Assembly: GCF_019977335.1 (NCBI RefSeq)
Contig: NZ_AP024653.1
Span: forward strand, 2,294,001 to 2,358,000
DNA: 64,000 bases
Direction: 5' to 3'
From: Arthrobacter sp. NicSoilB4
GTDB lineage: Bacteria > Actinomycetota > Actinomycetes > Actinomycetales > Micrococcaceae
Every line of letters starts with the position of its first letter. The stretch's first letter is position 1. Below are positions 28,444-36,500 of the stretch, in pieces. Both the position numbers and the translations under genes were made by a program. A model generated the notes under the pieces. It did no database searches. It had not been told where the DNA came from and saw nothing but the letters and a program-made list of their open reading frames with translations.

Positions 28444-28919
28444 AATTCTTCCAATCCTTGTTGTACCCGGCTGACGTCTTCCGGCGTCCCCATGAGTTCG
28501 AATCGATATAGGTGGGGGACCTGGCATTTCGCGGCGATGATGTCGCCGGCCATGCAGTAGTTGTCCCCAAAATTCGTGTTGCCCGCCCCGATCACTCCCC
28601 GGAGCTGTTGCCGGTTGCGCGGATCGTTCAGGAAGCGGATGACCTGCTTTGGAACGGATCCCTCTCCCCCGGTGCCTCCGTAGGTGGGAAGCACCAGCAC
28701 GTAGGGTTCGGTGGCCACGAGCGCGGGTTCCCTCGAGTGGAGGGGAATCCGGGCGGCGTCGATGCCCAGCTTCCTGATGAAGCGTGCGGTGTTCTCGGAG
28801 GTGGAGGAGAAGTAGATGAGGTGGCTGCCGGTGGTCCGGACCGTGTCCGGGTTCCGGGCTGCTTCCGCCGCCGGCGCCGTGTCTGCTGCCGGCGTCGTAC
28901 CGGCAGTTGCCAGTGCCAT
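28413..28919 (-). CDS. nrdI: Flavodoxin-like activator of class Ib ribonucleotide reductase
   Basis: A 168-residue NrdI: an Ala/Thr-rich N-terminal extension (about 1-30), then the flavodoxin fold with FMN loop [23 protein letters not shown], and [15 protein letters not shown]. NrdI supplies an oxidant to the Mn2 site of NrdF to make the tyrosyl radical. The ATG at 28919 is preceded by AGGTGA. The first ~30 residues are not conserved, so the true start may be further in. Confidence 0.95.
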   Translation of the reverse strand: MALATAGTTPAADTAPAAEAARNPDTVRTTGSHLIYFSSTSENTARFIRKLGIDAARIPLHSREPALVATEPYVLVLPTYGGTGGEGSVPKQVIRFLNDPRNRQQLRGVIGAGNTNFGDNYCMAGDIIAAKCQVPHLYRFELMGTPEDVSRVQQGLEEFWTRLSKTPK

Positions 28920-28958
28920 AGGAGTCACCTCATCTGACGTGTCTTCGTTCGAAGCGGA

Positions 28959-29204
28959 TCAGGCCACGGCGACGGCGGAAGCCTGGGCCAGTTCTTCGAT
29001 CTTGTCGGGGCGGAAGCCGGACCAGTGGTCCTGGTCCGTGACGACGACGGGGGCCTGCATGTAGCCGAGGGCCTTCAGGCGCTCGAGGGCATCCGCGTCC
29101 TGCGAGATGTCGACGCTCTGGTAGGCGATGCCCTTCTTGTCCAGCGCGCGGTATGTCGCGTTGCACTGAACACAAGCCGGCTTCGTGTAAACCGTAACGG
29201 TCAT
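28959..29204 (-). CDS. nrdH: NrdH-redoxin
   Basis: An 81-residue glutaredoxin-like protein with thioredoxin-type activity. Redox motif CVQC follows VTVYTKPA; the conserved QAPVVV and WSGFRPDKI ending are characteristic of NrdH. It reduces the C-terminal cysteines of NrdE. It is the first gene of nrdHIEF. ATG 29204 has AAAAAGGGGAC upstream. The promoter region contains NrdR-box-like sites. Confidence 0.96.
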   Translation of the reverse strand: MTVTVYTKPACVQCNATYRALDKKGIAYQSVDISQDADALERLKALGYMQAPVVVTDQDHWSGFRPDKIEELAQASAVAVA

Positions 29205-29419
29205 GGTCCCTGTCCCCTTTTTGTTGAAGTCTTTGGTACTGCGAAATGTGTGCTGCGTAGGAGCTGATGCTGTTGAGCTGAGTCTCTGCTGCGTCTGTTG
29301 TGCCAGTGGTCCGGGCGGGCCGGTCCGGGACAGGAATCCTTATCCGTTACTGGCTGCACCTGGCGGGCACTGCTGCTCCTGAACTGCTGCTCTTACTGCT
29401 GCTCTGGAACTGTATGTCG

Positions 29420-29435
29420 ATACTACATGTAGTGC
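29420..29435 (-). promoter_or_regulatory. Probable NrdR box
   Basis: On the minus strand the site reads GCACTACATGTAGTAT, matching 13 of 16 positions of the NrdR consensus ACACWAYATATWGTGT, with a perfect ACTACATGTAGT core. It overlaps the inferred -35 to -10 region of nrdH, where NrdR would repress. Confidence 0.68.
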
Positions 29436-29652
29436 AAGAGCCCGATGTGGACCCCAAGATGATGTATTACAAGTATGTCATTTAATGCACCACCAGTCCA
29501 CAGGCAGGGTGCCTCAAAATGTCCGTGTTTCCGCCATTTTGGCGGACGAAATCCACAGGCTGTGGAGTACCTTTGCACAATTAACTGCCCTGCGTGTCGC
29601 GCGGGAGACGGCGTGTCGCGGTGCGGGGCACGGTGGCCCGCGGTGGGGTTAA

Positions 29653-29668
29653 ACACCACATGTAGTGT
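29653..29668 (-). promoter_or_regulatory. Second NrdR-box-like site
   Basis: ACACCACATGTAGTGT matches 14 of 16 consensus positions. It lies 233 bases further upstream than the first box, which is much more than the usual about 30 bases between paired boxes, and beside the terminator of the cfa operon. Confidence 0.6.
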
Positions 29669-29682
29669 CCGGCAACACGAAG

Positions 29683-29712
29683 AAGGCGGGCACCCCCGGG
29701 GGTGCCCGCCTT
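29683..29712 (-). terminator. Terminator of the FAD-DUF1365-cfa operon
   Basis: A perfect palindrome with 15-base arms (AAGGCGGGCACCCCC and complement) and no spacer begins 31 bases after the cfa stop; the innermost pairs must open to form the loop. TTCTT follows on the minus strand. Confidence 0.88.
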
Positions 29713-29742
29713 CCGCGGCGTGAGGAGTCTTACAGCGAGCTG

Positions 29743-31098
29743 TCAGCCCGCCGCCTCGCCCGCCGTCCGACGGTCCAGCACGATCTGCTGCACGTCGAGG
29801 TAGCCGGTCTCAAAGCCGGCGCGGGAGTAGCAGAGGTAGAACAGCCACATGCGCTGGAAGATCTCGTCGAAGCCCAGCCCCTGGACGTCGGCGGAGCGGG
29901 CCATAAAGCGCTCCTCCCAGAGCCGCAGCGTCTGGGCATAGTGCTCCCCCATGGCGAGCCGCTCACGGACGCGCAGCCCGGTCTGCTTCTCCGTGATGTC
30001 CTCGATGGCCCGCACGGAGGGGATGACGCCGCCCGGGAAAATGTACTTATGCACCCAGGTGTAGCTGGAGCGGGTGGCCAGCAGCCGGTCGTGCGCGATG
30101 GTGATGGCCTGGATGGCCACCTTCCCGCCGGGGGCCAGGACCCGTTCGATTGTCTGGAAGTAGGTGGCCCAGTACTCGAAGCCCACGGCCTCGATCATCT
30201 CGACGGAGACGACGGCGTCGTACTCGCCTTCGACCGCGCGGTAGTCCTTGAGCTCGATCGTGACGGCGTCGGTGTAGCCGGCGTCGGCGACGCGTTTGCG
30301 GGCCAGTTCCTGCTGCTCGCTCGAAAGGGTGACGGAGTAGACGGTGGCGCCGCGCTGCGCGGCCCGGAGGGCGAGCTCGCCCCAGCCGGTGCCGATTTCC
30401 AGCACCCGGGTCCCCTGTCCGACGCCGGCCTTGTCCAGCAGCCGGTCGATCTTGGCCTGCTGGGCGGCGGCGAAGCCGTCCCAGGCCACGGTCTTCAGCG
30501 CCTCGCCCGATTCCGGGAAGAGTGCACTGGAGTACGTCATGGTCTGGTCCAGGAACGTGGCGAAGAGCTCGTTGGAGAGGTCGTAGTGGCGGGAGATGTT
30601 GGAGCGGGTGTTCTGCTCGGTATTGCGTTCCTTCCGCGGCTGGCGCGGCAGGTAGAGCGCGCGCAGTCTCTGCAGCGGCTCGGGCACCAGGGTCCCGACG
30701 CGGGCGGCGAAGACCTCCATCACGGCGGTCAGGTTGTCGGCGTCCCAGTCCCCGGCCATGTAGGACTCGCCCAGGCCGATCAGCCCGCCGTCGCCGAGCC
30801 GGGCCGCGAACGCCTGGGGCCGGTTCATGGTCATGACGGGGTACGTGTGTCCGGGCGTGGCCGCCTTGCCGAGGACGGTGCCGTCGGGGTAGCGGACTTC
30901 GAGCGGAAGCCGGCGGACGGCGGCCTTGAAGATCGCCTCGGCCACGCGGCCGGCGACGGCGGTTTTCAGGCCGGACGGGACCGTGGCGATGGCGGGCCAG
31001 ATGGCGGCGTCGACGACCGCGGGCGGCTGCGGGACGGTGTAGGGAGCTGCGGCCTCGTTCGTCGGGCGCGCCGCGCCCGATCCGGTCGCTTCGGTCAT
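29743..31098 (-). CDS. Cyclopropane-fatty-acyl-phospholipid synthase family methyltransferase
   Basis: A 451-residue SAM-dependent enzyme acting on unsaturated acyl chains in the membrane. An N-terminal lipid-binding part (about 60-150; GESYMAGDWDADNLTAVME) precedes the Rossmann domain with VLEIGTGWGELALRAAQRG, VSVEMIEAVG and the HYDLSNELFATFLD signature. Product could be a cyclopropane, methyl-branched or furan-precursor lipid; sequence does not decide. ATG 31098 lies 2 bases after the DUF1365 stop, indicating coupled translation. Last gene of a three-gene operon. Confidence 0.92.
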   Translation of the reverse strand: MTEATGSGAARPTNEAAAPYTVPQPPAVVDAAIWPAIATVPSGLKTAVAGRVAEAIFKAAVRRLPLEVRYPDGTVLGKAATPGHTYPVMTMNRPQAFAARLGDGGLIGLGESYMAGDWDADNLTAVMEVFAARVGTLVPEPLQRLRALYLPRQPRKERNTEQNTRSNISRHYDLSNELFATFLDQTMTYSSALFPESGEALKTVAWDGFAAAQQAKIDRLLDKAGVGQGTRVLEIGTGWGELALRAAQRGATVYSVTLSSEQQELARKRVADAGYTDAVTIELKDYRAVEGEYDAVVSVEMIEAVGFEYWATYFQTIERVLAPGGKVAIQAITIAHDRLLATRSSYTWVHKYIFPGGVIPSVRAIEDITEKQTGLRVRERLAMGEHYAQTLRLWEERFMARSADVQGLGFDEIFQRMWLFYLCYSRAGFETGYLDVQQIVLDRRTAGEAAG

Positions 31099-31100
31099 TG

Positions 31101-31832
31101 TCACTGGACTGCCTCCTGTGAGGGGTGGTGTGGTCGTTTGATGATGGGCAGCCGACGTGCCCAAAGCCTGATTCCCTGCCAGCGGATCTGCGCGGAGACG
31201 CGCAGCGGTGCCAGCGGGACCGCGAGCGCCGCGGCGAGGATGTTCCGCACCGTGGCCTCGTGCCGTTCGCCGTCCATGCTGGCGAGGAAGGGTTGCTGCC
31301 CCTCGCGCTCGAGGACGATCGAGACGGCGAGCCGTTCGCCGGGTTCCGGGAGTTTCATCCGGTACTCGCCGTCGACGTCGTTGAAAGGTGAGACGTAGAA
31401 CGCCTTGGGCACGCTGGCCCGGCCGGCGTCGTCCGTTTCGAGGAGGTAGCAGTGCCGTTCGCCGTAGGTGTTGTGGACCTCGGCGAGGACGCAGCGCAGC
31501 TCCCCGGCGGCGTCGTGGCACCAGAACAGGCTCAGCGGGTTGAAGACGTGCCCGAACACCCGGGCGCTGGCCAGCATGGTGATCCGGCCGCCGTCGAGGG
31601 TTATCCCCCGGGTGGCCAGGAACGCCTCGACGTTGCCGCGCAGCGTCCCGTCCGGGTCGCCCAGGTGGTCCGCCACGCTGAAGCCGGCGAGCGGCTGGAG
31701 CAGCCGGGGCATAACGGGGAGCCGGTCGACGTCGACGTACCAGCTGTAGCTGCGGTAGGTGAACGCGTTCTTCAGCGGGGTGCGCCGCACATGCGCGATG
31801 GAGGTGCGGTAGATGGCAGCCGTGGTGCTCAT
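31101..31832 (-). CDS. DUF1365 family protein
   Basis: A 243-residue protein: VRRTPLKNAFTYRSYSWYVD, VFNPLSLFWCHDAAGE, CVLAEVHNTYGERHCYLL and AFYVSPFNDVDGEYRMKL are the four conserved blocks of DUF1365. Members are nearly always encoded beside a FAD oxidoreductase and a Cfa-type enzyme, as here, and are thought to assist lipid modification. The ATG at 31832 overlaps the stop of the FAD gene by 4 bases (ATGA). Confidence 0.93.
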   Translation of the reverse strand: MSTTAAIYRTSIAHVRRTPLKNAFTYRSYSWYVDVDRLPVMPRLLQPLAGFSVADHLGDPDGTLRGNVEAFLATRGITLDGGRITMLASARVFGHVFNPLSLFWCHDAAGELRCVLAEVHNTYGERHCYLLETDDAGRASVPKAFYVSPFNDVDGEYRMKLPEPGERLAVSIVLEREGQQPFLASMDGERHEATVRNILAAALAVPLAPLRVSAQIRWQGIRLWARRLPIIKRPHHPSQEAVQ

Positions 31833-33217
31833 GAGCCCTCCGCGGAGACGGTCTGCAGGTCAGGGTCGACGGCGACCGCACGGTACTCCTCGTTGAGCGC
31901 GACGGCGGGGTCGTCCCAGGAACGTCCGAGCCGTTCCGCGGCCTTGACGCCGGAGAGGGCGCCGTCCTCGTGGAAACCCCAGCCGTGGTAGGCCCCGGCG
32001 AAGGCCAGCCGCCCGTCGCCGAGTGCGAGGATCTGCTGCTGGGCCTTGAGGGATTCCGGGGTGTACTGCGGGTGCTCGTAGACCATCCGCTCGATCACCG
32101 TGTTGTCCGCGATCAGCTCGGATTCGCCCAGGCTGACGATGTACCGCCCCATGTCCGCAGGGGCCAGCCGCTGCAGCCGGGTCATGTCGTAGCTGACCAG
32201 CACCTTGTCCGGCCGGGCGTCGCAGGAGGGCAGCCGGTAGTTCCAGGATGCCTTGGCGTTGTCACTGGACGGCAGCACGGCGGCGTCGCGGTGGAAGACG
32301 GTGTGGTTGACGGAGTACGGCATCCCGGCGAGCGCGTCGCGTTCGGCGGCCGAGGCGTCGGTGAGCATGTCCAGTGCCTGGGCCGGGTGGGTGGCGATCA
32401 CAACGGCGTCGAAGTTCTCCGTGCGGGCGCCGCTGGTCCCTTCGCGGACAGTCAGCTCGACGCCGTGGGCGTGGCGGCGCACTCCGGTGACCGGGCTGGA
32501 GAGGCGAATGTCGGGCAGAGTCGCCGCGAGCTTGTCCACGTAGGTGCGCGAGCCGCCGGTGACGGTGCGCCACTGCGGTGACCCTGCGACGCCGAGCAGG
32601 CCGTGGTGGCCCAGGAACGTGAAGAGGTAGCGCGCCGGGTAGGCCAGGGCCGTGGTGGGGTCGCAGGACCAGACCGCGCTCACCACCGGCGTCATGAAGT
32701 GCGAGATGAAGTAGCTGCTGAACTTTTCCCGGGCCAGGAACTCCCCCAGGGTCAGCTCCGGCTTTCCCTCTTCGGCGAGCAGCGCGCGGGCCCGGCGGTA
32801 GAAACGCATCACCTCGAGCAGCATCAGCAGGTAGCGTCCGCGCAGCAAGGTGGAGGGCCGGGGCAGGATGCCGCGGCCCTTGGCCCGTGCCCCGGCGTAC
32901 TCCAGGCCGCAGCCGTCGCACCGGACGGACATGCTCATCTCGGAGTCCTGCGTTTCGATGCCCAGCTCGGCGAAGAGCCTCAGCAGCGTGGGGTAGGTCC
33001 GCTCGTTATGGACGATGAAGCCGGTGTCGATCCCGAGCACCGGGCCGCCGTCCTGCGCCACGTCGTGGGTGTGGGCGTGGCCGCCGAGCCGGGAATCGGC
33101 CTCGAAGAGGGTGACGGTGTCCTGCCGGTTCAGAACGTACGCGGCGGTCAGTCCCGCCACGCCGCTGCCAATCACGGCTACTCGCCGGCCCTGGGGAATC
33201 CCTGCTGCGTCTGACAC
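31829..33217 (-). CDS. FAD-dependent amine-oxidase-like oxidoreductase
   Basis: The 462-residue protein begins with the Rossmann motif VIGSGVAGLTAAYVL (about 13-27) and LFEADSRLGGHAHT, then GIDTGFIVHNERTYP, FVSPV-like region SAVWSCDP, and the C-terminal FAD contact LAFAGAYHGWGFHEDG. Relatives in the same gene set act on membrane lipids, perhaps as desaturases or isomerases working before the Cfa enzyme. GTG 33217 with AGGAG upstream is the chosen start; the open frame to 33331 is not conserved. First gene of the operon, divergent from the LysR gene. Confidence 0.9.
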   Translation of the reverse strand: MSDAAGIPQGRRVAVIGSGVAGLTAAYVLNRQDTVTLFEADSRLGGHAHTHDVAQDGGPVLGIDTGFIVHNERTYPTLLRLFAELGIETQDSEMSMSVRCDGCGLEYAGARAKGRGILPRPSTLLRGRYLLMLLEVMRFYRRARALLAEEGKPELTLGEFLAREKFSSYFISHFMTPVVSAVWSCDPTTALAYPARYLFTFLGHHGLLGVAGSPQWRTVTGGSRTYVDKLAATLPDIRLSSPVTGVRRHAHGVELTVREGTSGARTENFDAVVIATHPAQALDMLTDASAAERDALAGMPYSVNHTVFHRDAAVLPSSDNAKASWNYRLPSCDARPDKVLVSYDMTRLQRLAPADMGRYIVSLGESELIADNTVIERMVYEHPQYTPESLKAQQQILALGDGRLAFAGAYHGWGFHEDGALSGVKAAERLGRSWDDPAVALNEEYRAVAVDPDLQTVSAEGS

Positions 33218-33391
33218 TGATCTGCTCCTGTTGGCTTCGCCTGAATCGTCCTGATGAATCGTCTTATGGGCAATTCGTCGCCGAGGGGCTGACGGATGAG
33301 TGCGACTTTCCAACATTTCGTTTCCCACCAATGTGCCAGAATGAAGCGGGATTGCGGTCCCGCCTCACCGGAACATGAGAAGGGCAGCCCC

Positions 33392-34324
33392 TTGATCAAC
33401 CCCGTCCACCTGCGGACCCTAGTCGAAGTGACCCGGCTCGGATCCTTCGCGGCGGCCGCCACCCGGCTCGGCTACACCGCGTCGGCAGTATCCCAGCAGA
33501 TGTCGGCACTGGAACGTGACACCGGCGTCGAGCTGTTCCAGCGCTCGGCGCGCAGCATCCACCCCACCGAAGCGGCCCTGGTCATGACCCGGCATGCGGC
33601 CAAGGTGCTCACGGACATTGAGGCGCTCATGGCGGCCGCCTCCCGCACCGGGGATCCCGCCCGGCAGGAACTCCGCCTGGGCATTTTCCCCAGCCTGGCC
33701 ACGTTCGTGCTGCCGCGGCTCCTGAAAAACCCGGCCTGGAAGAAACTCGGGATCGACCTACGGGTGTCCGTGGCGGAGCCCGCCCAGACCATCCAGGGCC
33801 TGCGCGCCGGCGGCGAGCTCGACGTCGCCCTTGTGTACCAGGTGGGGCAGTCCGGCCTCGCGTGGCCGCACACCGTGAACCGGCAGTGGATCGGCGACGA
33901 CGACTTCCGCGTGGTGCTGCCCGCGGCCTGGGGCATCGGCACGGAGTCCAAGGTCGCGGCGGACCACCTGTCCGACATGCCGTGGATTGTGCACCACCCA
34001 GGCACGTCCGACGCCACCGTGATCGAACGGCTCTTCGCCAGCTGCAACCTGCACCCCCGGGTGGTGGCGTACAGCGATGACTTCCATGCGAGCCTCGAGA
34101 TGGCCGCGGCCGGGCTGGGCGCGGCCCTGGTTCCGGAACTGGCCCTGCTGCACCGCCCGGCCGGGGTGGTGGTGCTGGACGTTCCCGAGATCCGGCTGGC
34201 CCGCAACGTCTTTGCCCTGCTGATCAACGAGAAGCAGACCGCGCAGGTCCAGCTGTTCGTCGAACTGCTGGCCGACACGTTCAACTCCTCCACCCTGAAA
34301 CAGGCCGTCCCCCGCAAGGGCTGA
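33392..34324 (+). CDS. LysR-family transcriptional regulator
   Basis: Of 310 residues, about 1-60 form the winged HTH (VHLRTLVEVTRLGSFAAAA, LGYTASAVSQQMSALER, LFQRSAR) and 90-295 the two-lobed effector domain (LRLGIFPSLATFVLP, GELDVALVYQ, AAAGLGAALVPELALL). The start is TTG at 33392, spaced 6 bases from GAGAAGGG. It is divergent from the FAD-DUF1365-cfa operon with 174 bases between, so it may control that operon. The effector is unknown. Confidence 0.93.
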   Translation: MINPVHLRTLVEVTRLGSFAAAATRLGYTASAVSQQMSALERDTGVELFQRSARSIHPTEAALVMTRHAAKVLTDIEALMAAASRTGDPARQELRLGIFPSLATFVLPRLLKNPAWKKLGIDLRVSVAEPAQTIQGLRAGGELDVALVYQVGQSGLAWPHTVNRQWIGDDDFRVVLPAAWGIGTESKVAADHLSDMPWIVHHPGTSDATVIERLFASCNLHPRVVAYSDDFHASLEMAAAGLGAALVPELALLHRPAGVVVLDVPEIRLARNVFALLINEKQTAQVQLFVELLADTFNSSTLKQAVPRKG

Positions 34325-34357
34325 GCCAGGACCAGCCGGCGCCGAATCACCCTTCGC

Positions 34358-35764
34358 TTAGCCCCGTCGGGGCCGCCTGCGCAGTCCCGTCCCCATGCCG
34401 GCGAGGGCACTGATGATCCGGTGCTTGGCGGGGCTGTAGGGCGGATAGATGAGCGCCAGGGTGTCCGGCCGCTGCGGCTTGGCCAGGGTGGGCCGCTCAT
34501 GGGAGAACGTCCGCAGCGAGTGCTCCCCGTGGTACGCGCCCATGCCGCTGCCGCCGACCCCGCCGAAGGGCAGTCCCGGGACCATCAGGTGCGCCGCCGG
34601 GATGTCGAAGCACAACGCCCCCGAGGAGGTGCGTTCGGCGAAGGCCCGGCGCGTTCCGGCGTCGTTGCTGAACACGTACAGCGCCAGCGGCTTGGCGCCG
34701 TCGTTGATCATCCGGATCGCCTCATCCCGTCCGGAGACCGGAACCAGCGGGAGCAGCGGGCCGAAGATCTCCTCCCCCATGACCGCGTCCCCGGGGGCGG
34801 GCCGGAGAAGGGTCGGGGCAAAGTGGAGGCTCGCGGCGTCCCGTTCGCCGCCGTGGACCACGGTGCTGCCGTCGGCGAGGGCGGCGATCCGGGCGAAGTG
34901 GCGGTCGTCGACAATCCGGCCGTAGGACGCGCTGCGGGAGGAGTCCGGGCCAAAGAGCTCACCGATCGCCTTGACCAGCTCCCGCTCCAGCGGCACCAGT
35001 ACCTGCTCGGTGGCCAGGATGTAGTCGGGCGCCACACAGGTCTGGCCGGCGTTCATGAACCGGCCCCATGCGATCCGTTTGGCCGCCTTGGCCAGGTCCG
35101 TGGTGGAGTCCACGTAGGCCGGGGACTTGCCGCCCAGTTCCAGGGTGACCGGAGTCAGGTGCTCCGCCGCCGCGCGCAGCACCACCTTGGCCGCGGTTTC
35201 GCCTCCGGTGAAGAAGATGTGGTCGAAGCGCATGGCCAGCAGGGCCGTGGTTTCCGGAATGCCGCCCTGGACCACTTCCGCCGCACCGGACAGGTACTCC
35301 GGGATCCAGCGAGCGAGGGCCGCCGAGGTGGCCGGGGCGTGTTCGCTCGGTTTGAGCACCGCTGTGTTGCCGGCGGCGAGGGCGCCGGCCAGCGGGGCGA
35401 GCAGCAGCTGCAGCGGGTAGTTCCACGGGCCGATCACCAGCACCACCCCCAGCGGGGTCAGCTCCGTCCACGCCCTGGCCGGCTGGACGGCGAGCGGCAC
35501 CGCGACCGGGCGCGGCCGCAGCCAGGCTTCGAGGTGCTTTTCCAGGTGCGCGGCTTCGGCGCTGACAAAGCCGATTTCCGTCAGCAGGGACTCCGTGGCG
35601 TGCTTGCCCAGATCGCTGGCCAGTGCTTCGGCGAACTCCGTGCTGCGCTCGGCCAGCATCCGGCGCAGGCTGCGCAGTTGCTCCAGCCGCCAGGCCAGCG
35701 GACGCGTCGCTCCGGAGTCATAGAGTTCACGGGCGCGGTCGACGGCGGGGGCAACGGTTTGCAT
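34358..35764 (-). CDS. Aldehyde dehydrogenase family protein (class 3-like)
   Basis: A 468-residue NAD(P)-dependent aldehyde oxidiser. Motifs: VIGPWNYPLQLLLAPL, FTGGETAAKVVL, LELGGKSPAYVD (general-base Glu), GRFMNAGQTCVAPDY (nucleophile Cys), and EEIFGPLLPLVPV. The lack of an N-terminal oligomerisation arm and the order of motifs suit the fatty-aldehyde/class 3 group. A hydrophobic basic C-terminus might associate with membrane. ATG 35764 fits; the frame continues upstream as shadow. It converges on the LysR gene. Confidence 0.93.
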   Translation of the reverse strand: MQTVAPAVDRARELYDSGATRPLAWRLEQLRSLRRMLAERSTEFAEALASDLGKHATESLLTEIGFVSAEAAHLEKHLEAWLRPRPVAVPLAVQPARAWTELTPLGVVLVIGPWNYPLQLLLAPLAGALAAGNTAVLKPSEHAPATSAALARWIPEYLSGAAEVVQGGIPETTALLAMRFDHIFFTGGETAAKVVLRAAAEHLTPVTLELGGKSPAYVDSTTDLAKAAKRIAWGRFMNAGQTCVAPDYILATEQVLVPLERELVKAIGELFGPDSSRSASYGRIVDDRHFARIAALADGSTVVHGGERDAASLHFAPTLLRPAPGDAVMGEEIFGPLLPLVPVSGRDEAIRMINDGAKPLALYVFSNDAGTRRAFAERTSSGALCFDIPAAHLMVPGLPFGGVGGSGMGAYHGEHSLRTFSHERPTLAKPQRPDTLALIYPPYSPAKHRIISALAGMGTGLRRRPRRG

Positions 35765-35863
35765 CCGCCCAATGTACCGGCACGGGGCGGCCGGCCGGGT
35801 TGAGTGCCGGATAAAACCTTGGGAATGCTGGAACGGGCCGGTTTTGAGGACTATGTTGAAGAT

Positions 35864-36370
35864 ATGAACAAGGTAGCGAGCAAGCACTTCGGAGAGGTCG
35901 AGCTCAACCACGGGAGGGACCACAACCTCACCGCCAAGCATGAACTGGCGGGCCAGATCGTGGAGCTTGACCTGAATGTCAATGCGCATGACCATTTCGA
36001 CGAAGCGGCCATGCATAAAGTTGACTACCGGTTGCGTTTCCTGCCCGAGCTCGTGGACCAGGTCCGCGAAATGATCGCCGAGGAACTGGAGCAGGACGGC
36101 ACCAGCCCGCAGGAGTACAGGCACTTCCACTGCAACGCGATCAAGGACGAGCACCTGCGGAAGGTGTTCGGCGTCGAGGATAAGAGCCAGCTCACTGACG
36201 CGGTGTTCCTCAAGGCGCTGAAGCTCGGCCATGTGGGCATCTTCCCCGGCCAGCCGGAACGCTATTTCGTTATGGACTTCACCCTGGGTTCGCACTTCAC
36301 CGACGAGGTACTGGTGGCCTCCGCGGACGAGGACGGCGTCGTCGACGACGAGATCCTCTGGGAATCCTGA
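35864..36370 (+). CDS. DUF2004 domain-containing protein
   Basis: A 168-residue cytoplasmic protein: MNKVASKHFGEVELNHGRDH, VELDLNVNAHDHF, KVDYRLRFLPELVDQVREMI, VFLKALKLGHVGIFPGQPER, VMDFTLGSHFTDEVLV. This is the DUF2004 pattern; function unknown. The ATG at 35864 is preferred, but ATG at 35825 in the same frame cannot be excluded. Two structured elements follow. Confidence 0.82.
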   Translation: MNKVASKHFGEVELNHGRDHNLTAKHELAGQIVELDLNVNAHDHFDEAAMHKVDYRLRFLPELVDQVREMIAEELEQDGTSPQEYRHFHCNAIKDEHLRKVFGVEDKSQLTDAVFLKALKLGHVGIFPGQPERYFVMDFTLGSHFTDEVLVASADEDGVVDDEILWES

Positions 36371-36430
36371 ATCGACTGCTCCGAAACGGCCCTTTTGAGG
36401 GCTCATAAGGGCGGCTGCTCAGCAGTCGAT
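36371..36430 (+). repeat. Long hairpin after the DUF2004 gene
   Basis: ATCGACTGCT (36371-36380) pairs perfectly with AGCAGTCGAT (36421-36430), and GCCCTT with AAGGGC inside. It begins right at the DUF2004 stop and stands just ahead of a separate, stronger terminator. Confidence 0.55.
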
Positions 36431-36435
36431 GAGTA

Positions 36436-36487
36436 AAACGTACGACGGCGGCCGGTCACCTTGTGAGGTGACCGGCCGGCGTCGTTT
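36436..36487. terminator. Bidirectional terminator between DUF2004 and metE
   Basis: GGCCGGTCACCT and AGGTGACCGGCC flank a TGTG loop, extended by ACGACG/CGTCGT and framed by AAAA and TTTT, so it can stop transcripts from both convergent genes. Confidence 0.9.
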
Positions 36488-36500
36488 TGGTTAGGGCGGG

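Larger units (their letters stand above)
29205..29742. other. Long upstream region of nrdHIEF
   Basis: About 540 bases without a supportable gene. Read on the minus strand, TTGCAC and TACAGT with 17-base spacing (about 29410-29438) form a plausible promoter overlapping the NrdR-like box. Three near-copies of ACTGCTGCTC lie near 29369-29405. The remainder shows no known riboswitch or RNA gene. Confidence 0.45.

Noticed and set aside
26218..28560. Long plus-strand open frame of 780 codons opposite nrdE
   Set aside because: It mirrors the highly biased third-codon GC pattern of nrdE; its translation is rich in Val, Leu, Gly and Asp runs with no domain, while the minus strand is textbook NrdE.
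29743..31881. Extension of the cfa frame upstream to 31881
   Set aside because: The extra N-terminal residues are an out-of-frame reading of the DUF1365 gene; the conserved Cfa region and a coupled ATG begin at 31098.
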